64,000 bases of DNA. It comes from Karstenula rhodostoma CBS 690.94. Its lineage: Eukaryota > Ascomycota > Dothideomycetes > Pleosporales > Didymosphaeriaceae. The stretch spans positions 214,685-278,684 of the forward strand of contig MU001496.1 of the NCBI GenBank assembly GCA_010093485.1. Reading direction: 5' to 3'. Position numbers and translations under genes: made by a program. Numbering within the stretch: position 1 is the first letter of the stretch; every line of letters begins with the position of its first letter. A model generated the notes under the pieces. That model was not told the DNA's origin. It saw only the letters and a program-made list of their open reading frames with translations, and ran no database searches. Shown here one piece after another: positions 46,000 to 58,543 of this stretch.

Positions 46000-46718
46000 T
46001 CATTGAATCTTGCGTCGTCTTTGAGAGACTAGTTCCCGCAACTCGTAGCCAAATCTCTCATACAGAGGCCGCCCCATCCCCGACGCTTCAACAACGCACA
46101 CAGCGTTGATTTCATCAGCAATTCTACTTCCCCAGTCCACCAGTCGGCCTCCGATCCCACGTTTCCGATACCCCGGCCATACGCAGAGTATCTGTAAATC
46201 TAGAATCGTTGACCACCAGTACTAAATCGGGAAAAGCCAGCAATTACTGGGTATACTCACTGACAACTGGTAGAGTCTCCTCTTGAAGCACCTTGCGCCT
46301 TGGTTGGATATAGCTTTCCCAGAGATGGATTGCATATTCTTTCTCTCAGGGACTCCGCCAGATGTAGTCGGGTGCGTAATCTGGAACCTCTGGATATGTC
46401 TTCCCCGGCTCAAAAACCGCCCATTGCGTAATGCCTACAATCTTCGGTCTACCGTCGCCTTCGGTAGCTATGTTGTCGACAGCCTTGATCCACTTGATAC
46501 CCGGCGGTGTCTGTGTCTGTGACCTTGGTCCATTTCACGGTTGGATCGAACGCTTTGTGGGCAATGAATCCACTGGCGTGTACAGTCTGCGCTTCCGAAC
46601 TCAAGTTCCTAGGCCAGCACGCGTTGAAAAAGTCATTTGGTTGGATTGCCTCGAACATGAAAGGCGTGAACTTGTAGAAGTCGGCATCTTCAGTGACCAA
46701 GGATTGTTGGAGAGGCAT
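46000..46718 (-). pseudogene. decayed GNAT-family N-acetyltransferase
   Basis: Exon 1 46261-46718, intron 46200-46260, exon 2 46000-46199. Exon 2 carries the acetyl-CoA-binding core (LQILCVWPGYRKRGIGGRLV, then VVEASGMGRPLYERFGYEL), characteristic of fungal GNAT proteins. Exon 1 starts MPLQQSLVTEDADFYKFTPF, also typical. Two lesions are seen. One extra base near 46497-46502 shifts the frame between TDTDTAG and IKWIKAVDNIATEGDG. A TGA at 46346-46348 sits in the continuing frame between WRSP and EKEYAIHLWE, where a CGA would keep it open. The exon lengths fit an intact gene only if one base is removed, so the gene is broken at both points in this sequence. Confidence 0.75.
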
Positions 46719-48099
46719 TGTTGATGGGGGAATTTGCGTAGAGATTTGAGGTCTTTGGCGAAGAGCAGTTGAGGAGCGAAGAAAATGGTACTGTACTCTA
46801 GGATGAAAAGTGATGAATAGTGCGTAGCAGGAGCTTTGGGCAATGCAGGGTTGAAAAGTAATTCGCGGGTATTACGCTATGGGCCCGATCAGCTGCATGC
46901 ACAGTGATTACATTTTAGTATCTAGGGCACATCACATTTGATTTATTCCATGGGCAGAGGAGAGGCACAGTGCATAATCGATCCATCTCGAGTGACTGTC
47001 CGTGGGCCCGAACTCCGCGTACTTACGCGGTCGATCAGGCATCTTACGGTGCCTACGTATACATCCACGGAACGAGTACAACCGGGCTTCATTCAATGGG
47101 GGGCGATATGCAATAGTAATATAATCCGAACGGAAAGCAAATGTAGGCAGTCTACGTTATGTAAGTGCGCCGAGATACTGGATCGATATGTATTGTTGCG
47201 GCGCGGTTCAAAGATGTCCCTACCTATCAGCTTCAAGGTAGATAATACTGCGAACACCACTTCAGGAATGGTGGTTGGTATAGATGATGCGGCGGGGCTC
47301 ATACTGGCGGCTAAGTGCCAGCTTTACTCTTATACGTTTCAACCCCCCGACTCGGGTGGGGTCTAAGTGCCAGGAAGACGTACATAGGGCTAAAGGCGGA
47401 AATCTGAGAAGAGGTCTATCTTTACGTGCAAGACAAGGGGCGTATTTATGTTTTGAGTTGATTTCGTAGCTACACAAGCGTGGCGGTTGCAGTGGAAGGA
47501 CCGCGAGGTAGCATACTTGGAGAACAGGAAACAGTGCTTTGAAGCATTAACACGAAATGCAAGCCAAAGCCAATAAAGTCACAAACTAACTCCACGGTGG
47601 TATGTCAACTAAATAGTAAAATCCTCTATCCCACCATTCAGTCAGATACATACAAAACCAGCGTATAAGCCTAATATATACAATCGCCCACTACAACAAT
47701 CAAACAACAATAGCCATGTAATCTCAGAATCCAAAAAGGCGCATCATCGAAGAATAGCTAGGTAGAACCAACTTACTCCCAACAGCGGTTAAAAGCGTCC
47801 ATTACTCGGAGCTGGACTAACCCACCCAGAGGCAAACAATGATAGATACATTATACATAGCGGCCATGAGGGCGGGTAAGCCAACGAAGCAGGGGACACC
47901 AAGGCATTGCGCCATGCCAATGCACGAAGGGACCAGCAGAAAAAAGCGGGTAGTACTGATAAAACGACAGAGCCGTCAAGCGTGTGGAGTACATAAACAA
48001 CCACAAAAAGGCCTCCACCTTAGCCAACAGTTCAAAAACAAAGATGGTAAGAAAAGAGTAACAGGAAAAGCATATGAATCGAATTATACCATACCACAC

Positions 48100-48133
48100 C
48101 ACAGCACAGCACAGCACAGCACAGCACAGCACA
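48100..48133. repeat. CACAG pentanucleotide microsatellite
   Basis: About six to seven tandem copies of a CACAG/ACAGC unit in non-coding sequence. Confidence 0.85.
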
Positions 48134-50980
48134 CATCCCCAGCTACCCCACCCCACCTACACATCCTCTCCAAAACCAACATAACATACCATCGTATTGT
48201 ATCGGATCCAGCACAAAGTCTCCTACCTCCCCACATAAAACTATACCCCCCACCACTCGCGCATCTACACCCCACGCACCCGCGTCGGGTCTGAAACCTC
48301 AACCCTCAACTCCCTACACCTTATTAGCATCCCTCCAACAAATCCGCCTCCCTGCCTGCCTGACCTCACCTACCCGCGCATCAAGCGCCGGATCCTCCAA
48401 CCTGCACGTCTGCGGCACTTCATCGTGTAGTTCTTCGTCTGGATGTAGTTTTCCGGGTGGATAGCGTAGAAGGAGGTGCTTGGTACGGGGGAAGTCGGAT
48501 GACATTGTGATAGCGGGATAGTGGATCTGGATCTGGTTCTGGGGAAAAGGAAGGTTCGGTAAGGGTGAATGAGGAGATGGATTGGTGTTATATACGATGA
48601 AGATGCGAGTGAGCCTTGCCGCTGGTGGTTGGGGGGATGGGGCACGGTATGGGTGGGTACGGGGGATGTTGTGGAGGGGTGTGGGTGCTACTGCGGTATC
48701 TTTACAGTGAGTTGGGTGGTGGTTGTTACTTTCTGTGCCGCAGGGCGGTGAGGTGGACGGCTGATACTGGCAGGATGGTGTGTGGATATTGAGGGTAACG
48801 AGCGGCTGAGGCACGGTGTTTGGTGTCGAGGAGCACGTTGTTGCGGGATTAGGAAGCTGGATTGTGGCAAGGGAAGGATGGGCGGGGTGTTTAGGTTCAG
48901 GTAGTTACGACGGTGAAGAGAGCGTCTTGATCGCTTTCTTTTTTCTCACCATCTGTCAGTATGGTAGAATCTGCATTGTCCTGCCATGACGTCTGTCTCC
49001 ACGTACACCGCCGCATGCAACCCTCCAACGGCGCGACAACCATCGACTCGCCTGCACCGCCGCACGTGTAGCCCCCCGTCCAGCGAAGCAGAGATGTCCG
49101 AAACGCTGCGGCGTCCGTCGTCAAACACCCTGTGACTTATGCACCCATGGAAACTTTTGAAAGGTGACTGAGTCGGCAGCCTCGCACAAAAGATTCCCTC
49201 GCCGGGATACGCGTGCATGTCCCTAATCCCCTTTGGTCCCTTCACCAGGGCACAGTCCACTCCCCTCCGTCATCGAACATGCACAGGCCAAACCCATCTC
49301 CAGGTCCACCATCGCCGATCCCCTGGTGGCTGGCGACCCCAGCCCGCGCGTCATGTGCCAACCTTCTAGCAGCCTTCTAGAGACCTTCCAGGAAGATTAC
49401 AGACGGTGCTGACTGCAGCAGGCTAGCACGGGGAAGCACGATCCCAGCGGACTCGACACGCACACGTCACGTAGCAATGGTGCTGGCTGCCCAGCGCAGA
49501 GGACGAGGGAACATGCAACAACGGGGACGTGACAGGTTGCGGGGTTGGCGCGCGATTGGTGCGATATATTGAACTGTGCCGCGGTGGAAGGCTGGACGGG
49601 TTTATTCCAAGCTGTAGGAACGAGGCAGTCGGGAGGCACAGCAGGCGGAATTGGGCGTCGGCGAGGGTGAGACGGAGAGGGCGGGACTACCGGCGCTCGG
49701 AGGGGAGTCAGTCATGGCGTGATGTTGCTGTTGAGTGTGCCCAAGCGAGGTCATCGAGAAGGTACCGGCGGAGTGGTTGTGCCCTGCGGCCTTGGGCATA
49801 TGGGGGAAAGCGCTCGAAGCCGATGTCGAATGTCGACGTCAGCACGCTCTTCGGCGGCTGATGTTCATCCTTCTGTAAGTTGACAACCCATGCAGCCATC
49901 AGATTCGCAGAATACCATCACAAAGCAGTTGGTGACATGGGCTGGCGAGTTGCAACGTCGTGCTGCCACACAGGCGCAATCGCTCTGCTAGCATCGGACG
50001 GTAAGCGGCAGGCGACTATCGCAAGCCTCCAACAGGGAGTCCACGGCGATACGATCTGGTGTTTCTGTGCAAACGGTGAGTGAGCTTGTTGGTGCTGGTG
50101 CTAGTGCTAGTGTGCCGGAGGGCGGCGGCCGGATCGCCAGAGGTACATGGATGCATTGCGTTAGACACGAAAGCATGCCAGTCGGTGCCGAGTTGCACTA
50201 TTGCAGGCGAGTGTTGGCTCCAGCGTTGCAGTTAGTTTCTGTGAAGATATAATCAAGCAAAGGCTACACACGTGTTCGGAACTGACTGTCACCGACGCGC
50301 TACCTGACGGGCATGGTCATGTTCCTCGCGCATACGTAGGGCTGAGTTAATCCTCCGTCGAACGCACTGCCGAGGCTGGGATCCGCCCGACGACGGACGC
50401 AAACTAAGCATGGAAAGTTGAGTTCAGGTCGACTTGACTTCCAGGACCGTACCTACTCTGAGGCAGTCGACGATGGCTCGACCTGTGCCCCCTCGCCCGT
50501 GGAGGACAGGTTGTCCATCGCCCAGAAATAGCCAGTGCAACGCGCACATCTGGGGCGGCGTTCGTGGCAGAGCAAGCTACGCCATTCCCACGTCCTCCGT
50601 CACCACACCCTTCACGGGCGAGCGTAAGCCGGTTTCCGGCGCCTCTGACAGATCTACCCGGCGTGCAGGCCGCCCGCATTCGAGGCGCGTAGAACCCGCG
50701 GGACATGCGGCGGCAGCGATGGAGGGGAGACACTCCTCATGACGGCGACCCTGGTGTGTGCAGCAGACAAGCAATGCAGTCTACTTACCTTGCAGTGGTA
50801 TTGCACTGCCGTCTTGTCGTGCGAATGCGAATGTGCCCTGTACTCCCGGAGGCGTACTGCAGCGGGTCGAGCCTTGGGCTGCACACCGTGGGCACGGCTT
50901 CGTGCTGCAAACCACACGCCTCGTCGCCAAGAAACGACAACAGGACGGACTTGCAAGAAAACCCCATAGTCGCAAGTCAT

Positions 50981-51006
50981 CATACACATACACATACACA
51001 TACGCA
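50981..51006. repeat. ACATAC-type microsatellite
   Basis: Tandem CATACA units, ending in a diverged CATACG copy. Confidence 0.8.
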
Positions 51007-51972
51007 TGTACAAGATGAGAGTATGCCCGACACCATCCACCATCTCCACGCCAGAACCTCGCCCGCTGGTACGCTGTACAGTGTACACTATCGAAAGGGG
51101 CCGACCCAGCACCGCGCGCCATCTCCACCAGGTATTTGGGGGCCGGGGCCGACGCGCGTGGTAATGCCTGCTCCGCCCTGCTCAGAACGCATGCGGCACC
51201 CTCGAGTCTTCGTCTCGTCTGGCTAAATGGGACGGCACCATGGACGTGCGGGCGGACTACCTCACAGCCAGCGTTTGGGGGTGGCCGTGGTGCATGGTGA
51301 TCATCTGGTGGGTGGTGATGACGCTGGGGCGCGAATCGCACGTCTGGGTGAGCCTGAGAGCCGCCGTGTGGTGGCACGAAAGCCCCACCCGGTGTAGGCG
51401 TGACCGATCGAGGCACACACGCCGATTGCGAAAAGCCAAGGGGAAAAAGGTGACAGGCAGACAGACAGACAGACAGAGCCAGCCCTGCGCTTGCTGTCGT
51501 CAGACTGAGACTTGGTACCCGCCCCCAAACAGCAGAGCATCTCGCGCATGAACAAGACGTGATGGGTAAAGATAGTTCTCATTTCATTTCAGTTCATTCA
51601 TGTAGCTGCAAGCGCACCTCTAATGGTGGGCCTGAGCGTTCGTCTCGTCGTAGGCGCCGCCTCGCAGCCTCGCCGACACGCCATGCCGCCCCTGCAACGT
51701 GACGCAGACGCAGCATGCTAGGTACACTCCTTGCCTGTCCTCTCCCTTCCAAAAATATATACACAAGAAGCGAAGTCTATTCCTCCCAGGCAAAAAGGCA
51801 GGCCCGCGCGTCGCCAGAATACAGGAAAATCGGGGAAAGCACCTCCCGTGGCCGCAAAGCCCAAAGTCTATAATGCGCAATCATGACTGAGTAATGGAAA
51901 GACAAGACAAGACAAGACACGACATGGACAGGAAGCGAAGAGAACAGAATATACAAACAGGCGCAACCCCGC

Positions 51973-53443
51973 TCAGAGCGTGTGCGTGCGAGAGCGCTGG
52001 TGCGATCGCGACGCGACCTGCCGCTTGATGTCGTCGGGGGCGTTGCGCATGGTGACCTTGAAGGTGTCGCGGACGCGCGTGCGGAGGAGGGACTCGAGGG
52101 CCGTGTAGACGCCGCCGTCGATGCCCGTCTCGGCGTGGTTGGTGTTCTTGGTGTAGCGCTCTGAGAACTTGTCGATGAGCTTTTCCACGCGGCGGAGCTC
52201 GGTTAGGACGAGCTGCGCGCGGAACGAGTCGTCGCTGTCGCCTAGGGGGCTGAAGTTGCTCATGGAGATGGGGGACTGCGAGAAGACTTCCATTCGGGTG
52301 GTGGTGGTGGAGTCGCCCTCGGAGCTGGTGCCCGAGATGGCTTGGTACCATGAGAGGATCTTCACGATGGTGAAGGCAATCGTTGTGGAGAAGTGCGGGT
52401 TGGTAGAGCACGGGCAGCCCAGGAGCACGAAGAGCTTGTCGACGGCGGACTTGTTGGTAGATATGACGGTCTCGAGGGTGGGGAGACCGTGAGAGGAGCC
52501 GTTGAAGGCTCCTGCGGATGGTGGTGAGGCTGGCGGTGAGTATAGGCTGTTGAGCGTCTGGAAAGCGAACTGGGTGCAGTCGTGATTTGAAGTGGTCGTG
52601 GAAGTAGGAGGTGTGGGTAGAGGAGACCGAGACATGGCCGGTGGAGACACCGTCATCTTGTCATGGCTGAACATGGGGAGGCTCTGCTGGTCTGACATGC
52701 CGAAGAAGGTCGGGCTAGCCAGAGGCGAGTTGAGGCCCTCCATTGGGGAGAACATCTCGGGTTGGCTGTGCATGCTCGACGATCGAATGTGGCTTGCATA
52801 AGGAGATGTGGAGAGTTGAGGCATGCTGGTGAACATTTCGGATGGGGTGGTAAACATCAGGTGGTCATCGTTAGACCAACCATTGAGGAAGGAGCTGGTC
52901 TCAGAGAAGGGTGAGTGACCGCCTTCGAACGCACTGGGCAGGTAGGCATCCTGGAATTGGTACTCTGGAGTTGCGGGGCCGAAGAAGAAAGGGTCTGTGG
53001 GTTCTGGAGAGCTTTCTGTGGTGTAGGAAGCAGTGCGGGGGATCATGTCGGGATGCTGGTTCAGGTTCAAAGGCCCGCATGCACCAGCCGGCGATACATC
53101 GCGCATGATGGTGCCGTCCGGGTTCCTGTTCTTGCGTGGCTTGCCCAATCTACATGTTGTGAGTCCGGAGGCTGCAATGTAGAGATTGTACGGCTTACCT
53201 CATCGAGGGCGAGTAGTTGCAGCAGATACCCATGTTACCACACCTGTGGCAGGTTGGCCTGACTTTGTCGCACTTGACCTTGGCACGAGAGCAGGCATCG
53301 CAGGAAGCTCGCAGCTTGCGAGGCTTCTGCTCACCGTTGGGACCGGTGAGCATGGTGCTTTGAGGAGGCACGGTGGCCATGGCGTCGATGGTAGGAGCAG
53401 TTGAAGGCTGGGAGGTATAGGACTGCTGGGCAGCTTGGAACAT
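51973..53443 (-). CDS. AflR-type Zn2Cys6 transcription factor
   Basis: Two exons, 53199-53443 and 51973-53149, with a 49-bp intron immediately after the zinc cluster, give 473 residues. The binuclear cluster lies at about residues 45-72: SCDACSRAKVKCDKVRPTCH, then RCGNMGICCNYSPSMRLGKP; six cysteines with AflR-like spacing and the RLGKPRKNR linker. The C-terminal half (TLETVISTNKSAVDKLFVLL, CSTNPHFSTTIAFTIVKILS, LVLTELRRVEKLIDKFSERY) matches the AflR regulatory domain. AflR itself controls aflatoxin/sterigmatocystin clusters, but this domain also occurs in regulators of other pathways and development. No biosynthetic gene lies beside it, so its targets are unknown. The start at 53443 follows a TATA box by about 70 bp; the frame is open further upstream to 53647. 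Confidence 0.85.
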
Positions 53444-53510
53444 TGCGTATGTCTGTCCGTTTGGGAGAGCTTGGGGATGGTGGTGTTTTGTAGACGGAGC
53501 AGCGTAAGAG

Positions 53511-53518
53511 TTATATAC
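53511..53518 (-). promoter_or_regulatory. TATA box of the AflR-like gene
   Basis: TATATAA on the minus strand about 70 bp upstream of the ATG at 53443, followed by a CA-rich leader. It supports the shorter start over the upstream in-frame ATG at 53647. Confidence 0.5.
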
Positions 53519-56500
53519 GAGGAGGGCCAGACAGAGGTGCAGATGGCTGCAGCCCCAGAGAGCCACTAAGCTGGAGTTCTCGAAGGAAGCCAAAATGTAC
53601 CAGGATGGTCTCCGAGGGGGCGTCAAAGCTGACGCTGGGGCCTGCAAGACGACCAGGGTAGGTGCAGGGCTGGCGTTGTTGGCCTGGTCGACCGGGGCTG
53701 AGATCTTACAGGCCCACTGCGTGCTCCATGTGGCCTAGTGTGCGTTCTTGCTGGCCTGCATCTCGAGTTGAGCACTCGGCCGTTGTCCTGTGCGTTGCGA
53801 GCTTGTCTGCCGCAGACTGGCTTGCTGTGGCAGGAAGGTGTTGTCAAAAGCTATGCATCTCGGCCACAAGACGGCACTGGCAACCTACCATGCGGTTGTC
53901 TTGGTGCTCGACCACGCGTGCGGAGCGGCGTACACGCCATGTCGCAGTGTCGCAGTGCAGGTCTGAGGCGGCGTGACTTCACGAGTTGAAGGCCCATTCC
54001 GTGTGCTCGGTACATGTTGCTGCGGTCGGAGTAATGACAAGTCACAAGTTAGTCAGCTCACGGACCGTCATGTTTTCCCCATTCCCCAGCTTGCCCTCCG
54101 GTATGGAGGACTGGTGATGTTGTCGTGTTAGCGCTGACTGCCCCATCGAGTCGTCGTTCACAAGAATAACACGCGCGTCCACCACCGAGATGCAGGACAC
54201 CCTTGACGGCCATGTTCGAAAAGGTGCACTCTCTGCTGCGCCCACAGCAGTGCTGCCACATGCAAGGGAGGGCGACGTTGATGAGGATCGTCTCGGTCCC
54301 ATCCAGCAGCCTTGCGTGACACAGTGCAGCCACGCCGTCTTCGCACCTTGGCCTGGTGTGCTCAGGAGGGTGCCGGTGAGCTGGCAGGAGAGGAGCTCAT
54401 TGGTCTCATGTTCGAGACAGGTGTACATTATCAGCGGGCGTCTGACCAACAGGCTGTCAGTCTGCTGATGCTGAGAGGCCACTCTCCAATATGGGATTGT
54501 TTGCTCCGAATGCAGGGCGCGTCTTCTCGCAACAGGCAGTCCTGTCTACTGCGCTGCGCGTACGCGTCGAGATGCTTTGGCCCAACATGGCTATGATCGA
54601 CCATGTGTTGACGGCGCAAGTAGGGCCTTCCGCTTTATCATGCCGATGCCGTTGCCGATGCCGTTGCCGATGCCGATACCTACCTACTACCTACTACCAC
54701 CTACTACCTACTACTACCTACTACCTACTACCTACTTGGTGCTCCGCCCGTCATGAGCCGTGAGCGCTTTCGGCTGCGCTGCGCTGCACTGCGGGCGGCT
54801 GGGGTGCCGCTTCGCCGCCCACCAGGCGCCGTAAATAGGCTTCGAAGTGTGTGCAAGGCATGCTCCAGTCCAGCGTCTATCAGACGCACAGGAACATCGA
54901 GTTGTCACAATGCAGCCGCAAGTGCGCAGTGGATGACGGTCCGAGCCATACGCGGCGGCGGCTGGCTGCTGGTTGCTGGCTGAGCATCAGATTGCAGCCC
55001 TCGCCGCGCACAGACGAGCGGTTTGCAAAAGCTTGGCCAACGGCTTCAGCGTCATTGTGCATCCGCAGTCCAGACACCACCTTTGGGATGGGAACGTGCT
55101 GAAGATACAAAGGTATGAATATCTTCGACCAAAGACGCGGCAACCAGCACAGTATCTACCAGTGCGTCGTGCAGATGGCCCCAGCCTCGACTCCCGGCGA
55201 TAGACGCCATAGCACGCGCCGACTCTCATGATTGATTTTCTGATTATTGACACGAACCACAAAGTGGAGTCCCGTGATCCCAACTCTCATGACAGCTTTC
55301 AGCCCTCTCCGCATTCGCACGGACTGTCACATCCTACACCAGAGGCGCCAGCTTGCACAAACCCTCATCAGTCGCCCTCTGAAACATGTAGCCGTGCCGC
55401 AGCGTCACGACTGGCCGGCTCGGCTGAGTCCCAAAAGCAACACGTCCGGCAACGGCCGGATGCTCTTGGTTCAGTGTCCCCATAAGCATCGCATTCTCAC
55501 GTACGCTTCCCGCGCCTGTCTACACAACGGCGCCCGCATTGCCTTGCCAGATTGCGTATCCACCATGCCCGTCAGATGCCGTGTACGGGTCGCGTAGCGG
55601 TTGCACGACTGGACCAACGAACCACCATGTCCAAGATGTCCGAGTCGGAGCGCTGTTTCTGACCCTGCAGAGACGACAGGATGACCCTGAACTGTGGTGC
55701 AGGAACGTGCTGCTCTCCCGCCTTGCGCTAGCCACATGCCGTCCATCAAAACTGGGGTCAGCGCTCCTGATCGCCTGCCGCGGATCAACGTTAATTCTTC
55801 GCCCTGCCGCCTTCTCTACACAGTATACATCCGACTGTGGAGAGCAACCGGACTTCCGACCAGTCCACACGCGACTGCATAATGCACGCAAGCCGAGTTG
55901 GTAAATGTATAGCCTGTGCCAGCCAATCACTCTGGCACAGCCTGTCGCTTTTCGCCATGTTCGTTTTCTGACCAGCCATTCGCTGGGTAGGTGCCGTTGC
56001 TAAGGCTCGTCCTCCAGCACTCACCATCGGGGTGCAATCCTCTGGGTCGTAGATGATTACTGCTTAGGTACCGCGTGAGAAGCATGAGCTAAGAGAGGAG
56101 GAGTGGAGCACTTTATATGCTGCTATCCGAGTCCCCCAGATGCGATCTTCAATCATGCAATCAGACCCTGCGTGGCACTTGTGGCAAGCTCCATCGTTCG
56201 CGTCTGCCATGTTGAGACCCTGAGTGAGTTCCTCTCCATGTTGATCGGCGATGGCAAGCATACCCAAATTTGTAGCATGTTTGTGAACTCCCCTCTGCTC
56301 GTATGCAGCTGCTAATCCTTCGGCGAACAGTTTGCTTCTCAATTGCGCACATGGTCCCGCTTGCCGCTAGCCCTGTTCCATGTCTCTTACTTCAGTTGCG
56401 GGAGCGGTTAGGTTGGATAGTGCGTGGTGCGGGGTTCAGCCAGGCGCTTGCTGGGCATCGTGCATCTTCGGACGGCCTCATGGGCAAGTTGTCGACAGTA

Positions 56501-58467
56501 GCGAGCCGGGTGGAAGGTACTGATTGCAGGGCTTGGTGTTGGTGGAGGTGGCGCGTGTAGTCGAACATTTAACGGCCCGAGTGTGGCGGCTACCAACAAA
56601 GCGCTATCAGCAAAGACCGACCACGTCAGATGGGATCTCTGGGCGATCAAGACCGGAAAGTTAATATTTACCTTACTGCAGTAGTTGGACCAGGGTCCGC
56701 GGCCTGGTTTTCGGCCTCTGCTATACGACGGCTTCTGCTGCCGTTCGGGTTCCGAGCGGCTAACTCGCCTGAAGTCAAAACCACCACACGTTCGTTGGCC
56801 ACAGCTTCACCAGGACTGTTTCGCGCAGCGCGTTCTTTCTGTCGTGCTCAATGCGCTGGTATGGCTTTCTGAACTTTAGCGATATCGGTATCTTGTATCA
56901 TTGTGCTTTCAGGTGTCATGGCGTCCAGTGGCTTCTCTTGCCCTGGCAATGTCCGATAACCAAAGAAGCTCACTGCTCGTTCATATTAGACATATCTTGT
57001 GTCGGAATACTTCATGATCCCGCTGTATCCACCATGGCCCTTCGGCAAACTCTGCATGTGATGTTTGTATTGTTGCGCGGCCAGATCCTCCTGCAGTCAC
57101 TCTGAAGCTAATGTGCGGCTCTGCGGGATCAGATCTTAGGCCGCCATCATAGCTCGTCAGAACTTCCTTTATTTGAATGGCGTGCCACTGATAGGGTAGG
57201 GGCTGGTATGTACGACTTGCTGTGAGAGCATTCTAGATCAACGTAGCTGGTACGGCGCTTTTCGAATCCCGTAGTAACCAGCGACAGTGAACCAGCAGCA
57301 GCCCTAACCGTCGCACGCTTTCGTGACAGAGATCTACAAATCAACGCGCGACGTTAGTCTTTGTAGGCCATAGGTCTCTACGATCGTAAGTAGTTGAGCC
57401 GCATTGTCCCTCGCACCTCGCTGGAAATTCTCCGTATCTCGCTCGCCGATTCAAAGGCCGACCAATGGAGCCGGGGATCTGATCCTGGAGTAGGCATTCA
57501 GCTTGCAGGGTTGTTCGGCCTGAACCGAAACCTGAGCCAGCTATTTGTCATTGGAATTAGTGCTCTGGTTCATGAATTCCAGGCGATGTCGCTCTCACCG
57601 CTCTTGTGCTAAAGCGCAAGTGGTTCTAAAGCTGGGCTCTGGTAGATGGATGTTATGCGTACCATGAGATGATAGTAAAATGGCCCGCAACGGTATGAGA
57701 CTGGGGCGCTTTGTAGATCCGATGCAGGAGCGTAGTTAGTCGGGGTTCTTGCGGAGATCTAAGAGCTGACACTGGATGGATCCTACCCCCACGTGAAATA
57801 TCGTAGACGATTTTATAGGTAAGTTCTGAGGGATGGCTGCAGCAAAGAGCAGATATGAGCCACTCACAAGTGCTGTTGAGAGTGGAGGAGGTTGAAATAA
57901 GCTTCTTCCGGTGTGCTGGTGCCGGCAGCGTGCATCTGTCGTCGTGAGCGGGGTAGCGATGGTAATGTTTTGCTGCTAAAGTTGACCATGTTGCACATTC
58001 AATCTTGCGTCATTGTGCGCATTTGCCTTGATGTGCGATCTTCGTTGTTGTGCTTGTTAGATGCGAGTGATTTACTATCAACTCCAGGAACGCTCATACT
58101 TGAATGTAGAGACAGATAGCTACTAAAGTACCTTTTGATATCGCTGCTAAAAACCGCCCTTGTGTTCGAAGTTGCCGTTCGCAATCCGAGGCGCGTACCG
58201 TCGGGCCGCGAGGCTTTAACGATCACCACGGTTACCACTACCACGACTTTCCTCGAACAACAGATCTGATGGATGATTTATTGGGGAGGCTGATTGGGAA
58301 TTATTGCTTAAATCGTTGCTGATAGTTATTACCTTTGGTAAGGTCGGATGCGGAAGTGAAACCATAGTACACTACCTTCAGGTCTGCATGTGAACTCCGA
58401 CTCCTGGTAATCCGCTCGGATATCGCGCCAACTCTTATGTGTCAGAACTAACAACATATCTCCTGAT
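53519..58467. other. ~5 kb gene-poor region
   Basis: No gene supported. Open frames are short, overlap on both strands and lack domains. The only structured element is the compound repeat at 54641-54737. Long empty upstream regions are common for fungal developmental regulators, so part of this may be extended promoter or non-coding transcript of the AflR-like gene. Confidence 0.45.
54641..54737. repeat. compound GCCGAT/GCCGTT and CTAC(CTA) simple repeat
   Basis: Alternating GCCGATGCCGTT units change abruptly into CTACCTA/CTACTAC units; total about 97 bp. Non-coding. Confidence 0.85.
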
Positions 58468-58543
58468 CTACAAGGTGTCGGGCCGGTCCAGTTTCAAATC
58501 GTCCATAGACTGGGCTTCATCGATCAACAAGACTTCTTCATTG

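Larger units (their letters stand above)
46719..51972. other. gene-poor region upstream and downstream boundary of the AflR-like gene
   Basis: No confident gene in about 5.2 kb. It contains a CACAG array (48100-48133), an ACATAC-type array (50981-51006), a CAGA array (about 51458-51477) and an ACAAG array (51900-51919). A 63-codon minus-strand frame at 48314-48505 with a fair start context (ACAATGTCA) is the best small-ORF candidate but has no recognisable domain. Two frames overlap there and I cannot choose between them. Confidence 0.45.

Noticed and set aside
46466..46498. Short intron (GTATCA...ATAG) that could absorb the GNAT frameshift
   Set aside because: It would be about 33 nt, and the sequence after it runs into a stop; the conserved protein sequence also lies inside it.
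48314..48505. 63-residue minus-strand ORF (MSSDFPRTKHLLLRYPPG...)
   Set aside because: Fair start context, but no recognisable domain, and another frame over the same bases looks equally protein-like. Not enough to call a gene.
53444..53647. Upstream in-frame ATG (53647) as start of the AflR-like factor
   Set aside because: A TATA box at 53511-53518 and a CA-rich leader lie between it and 53443; the extra residues look like translated promoter.
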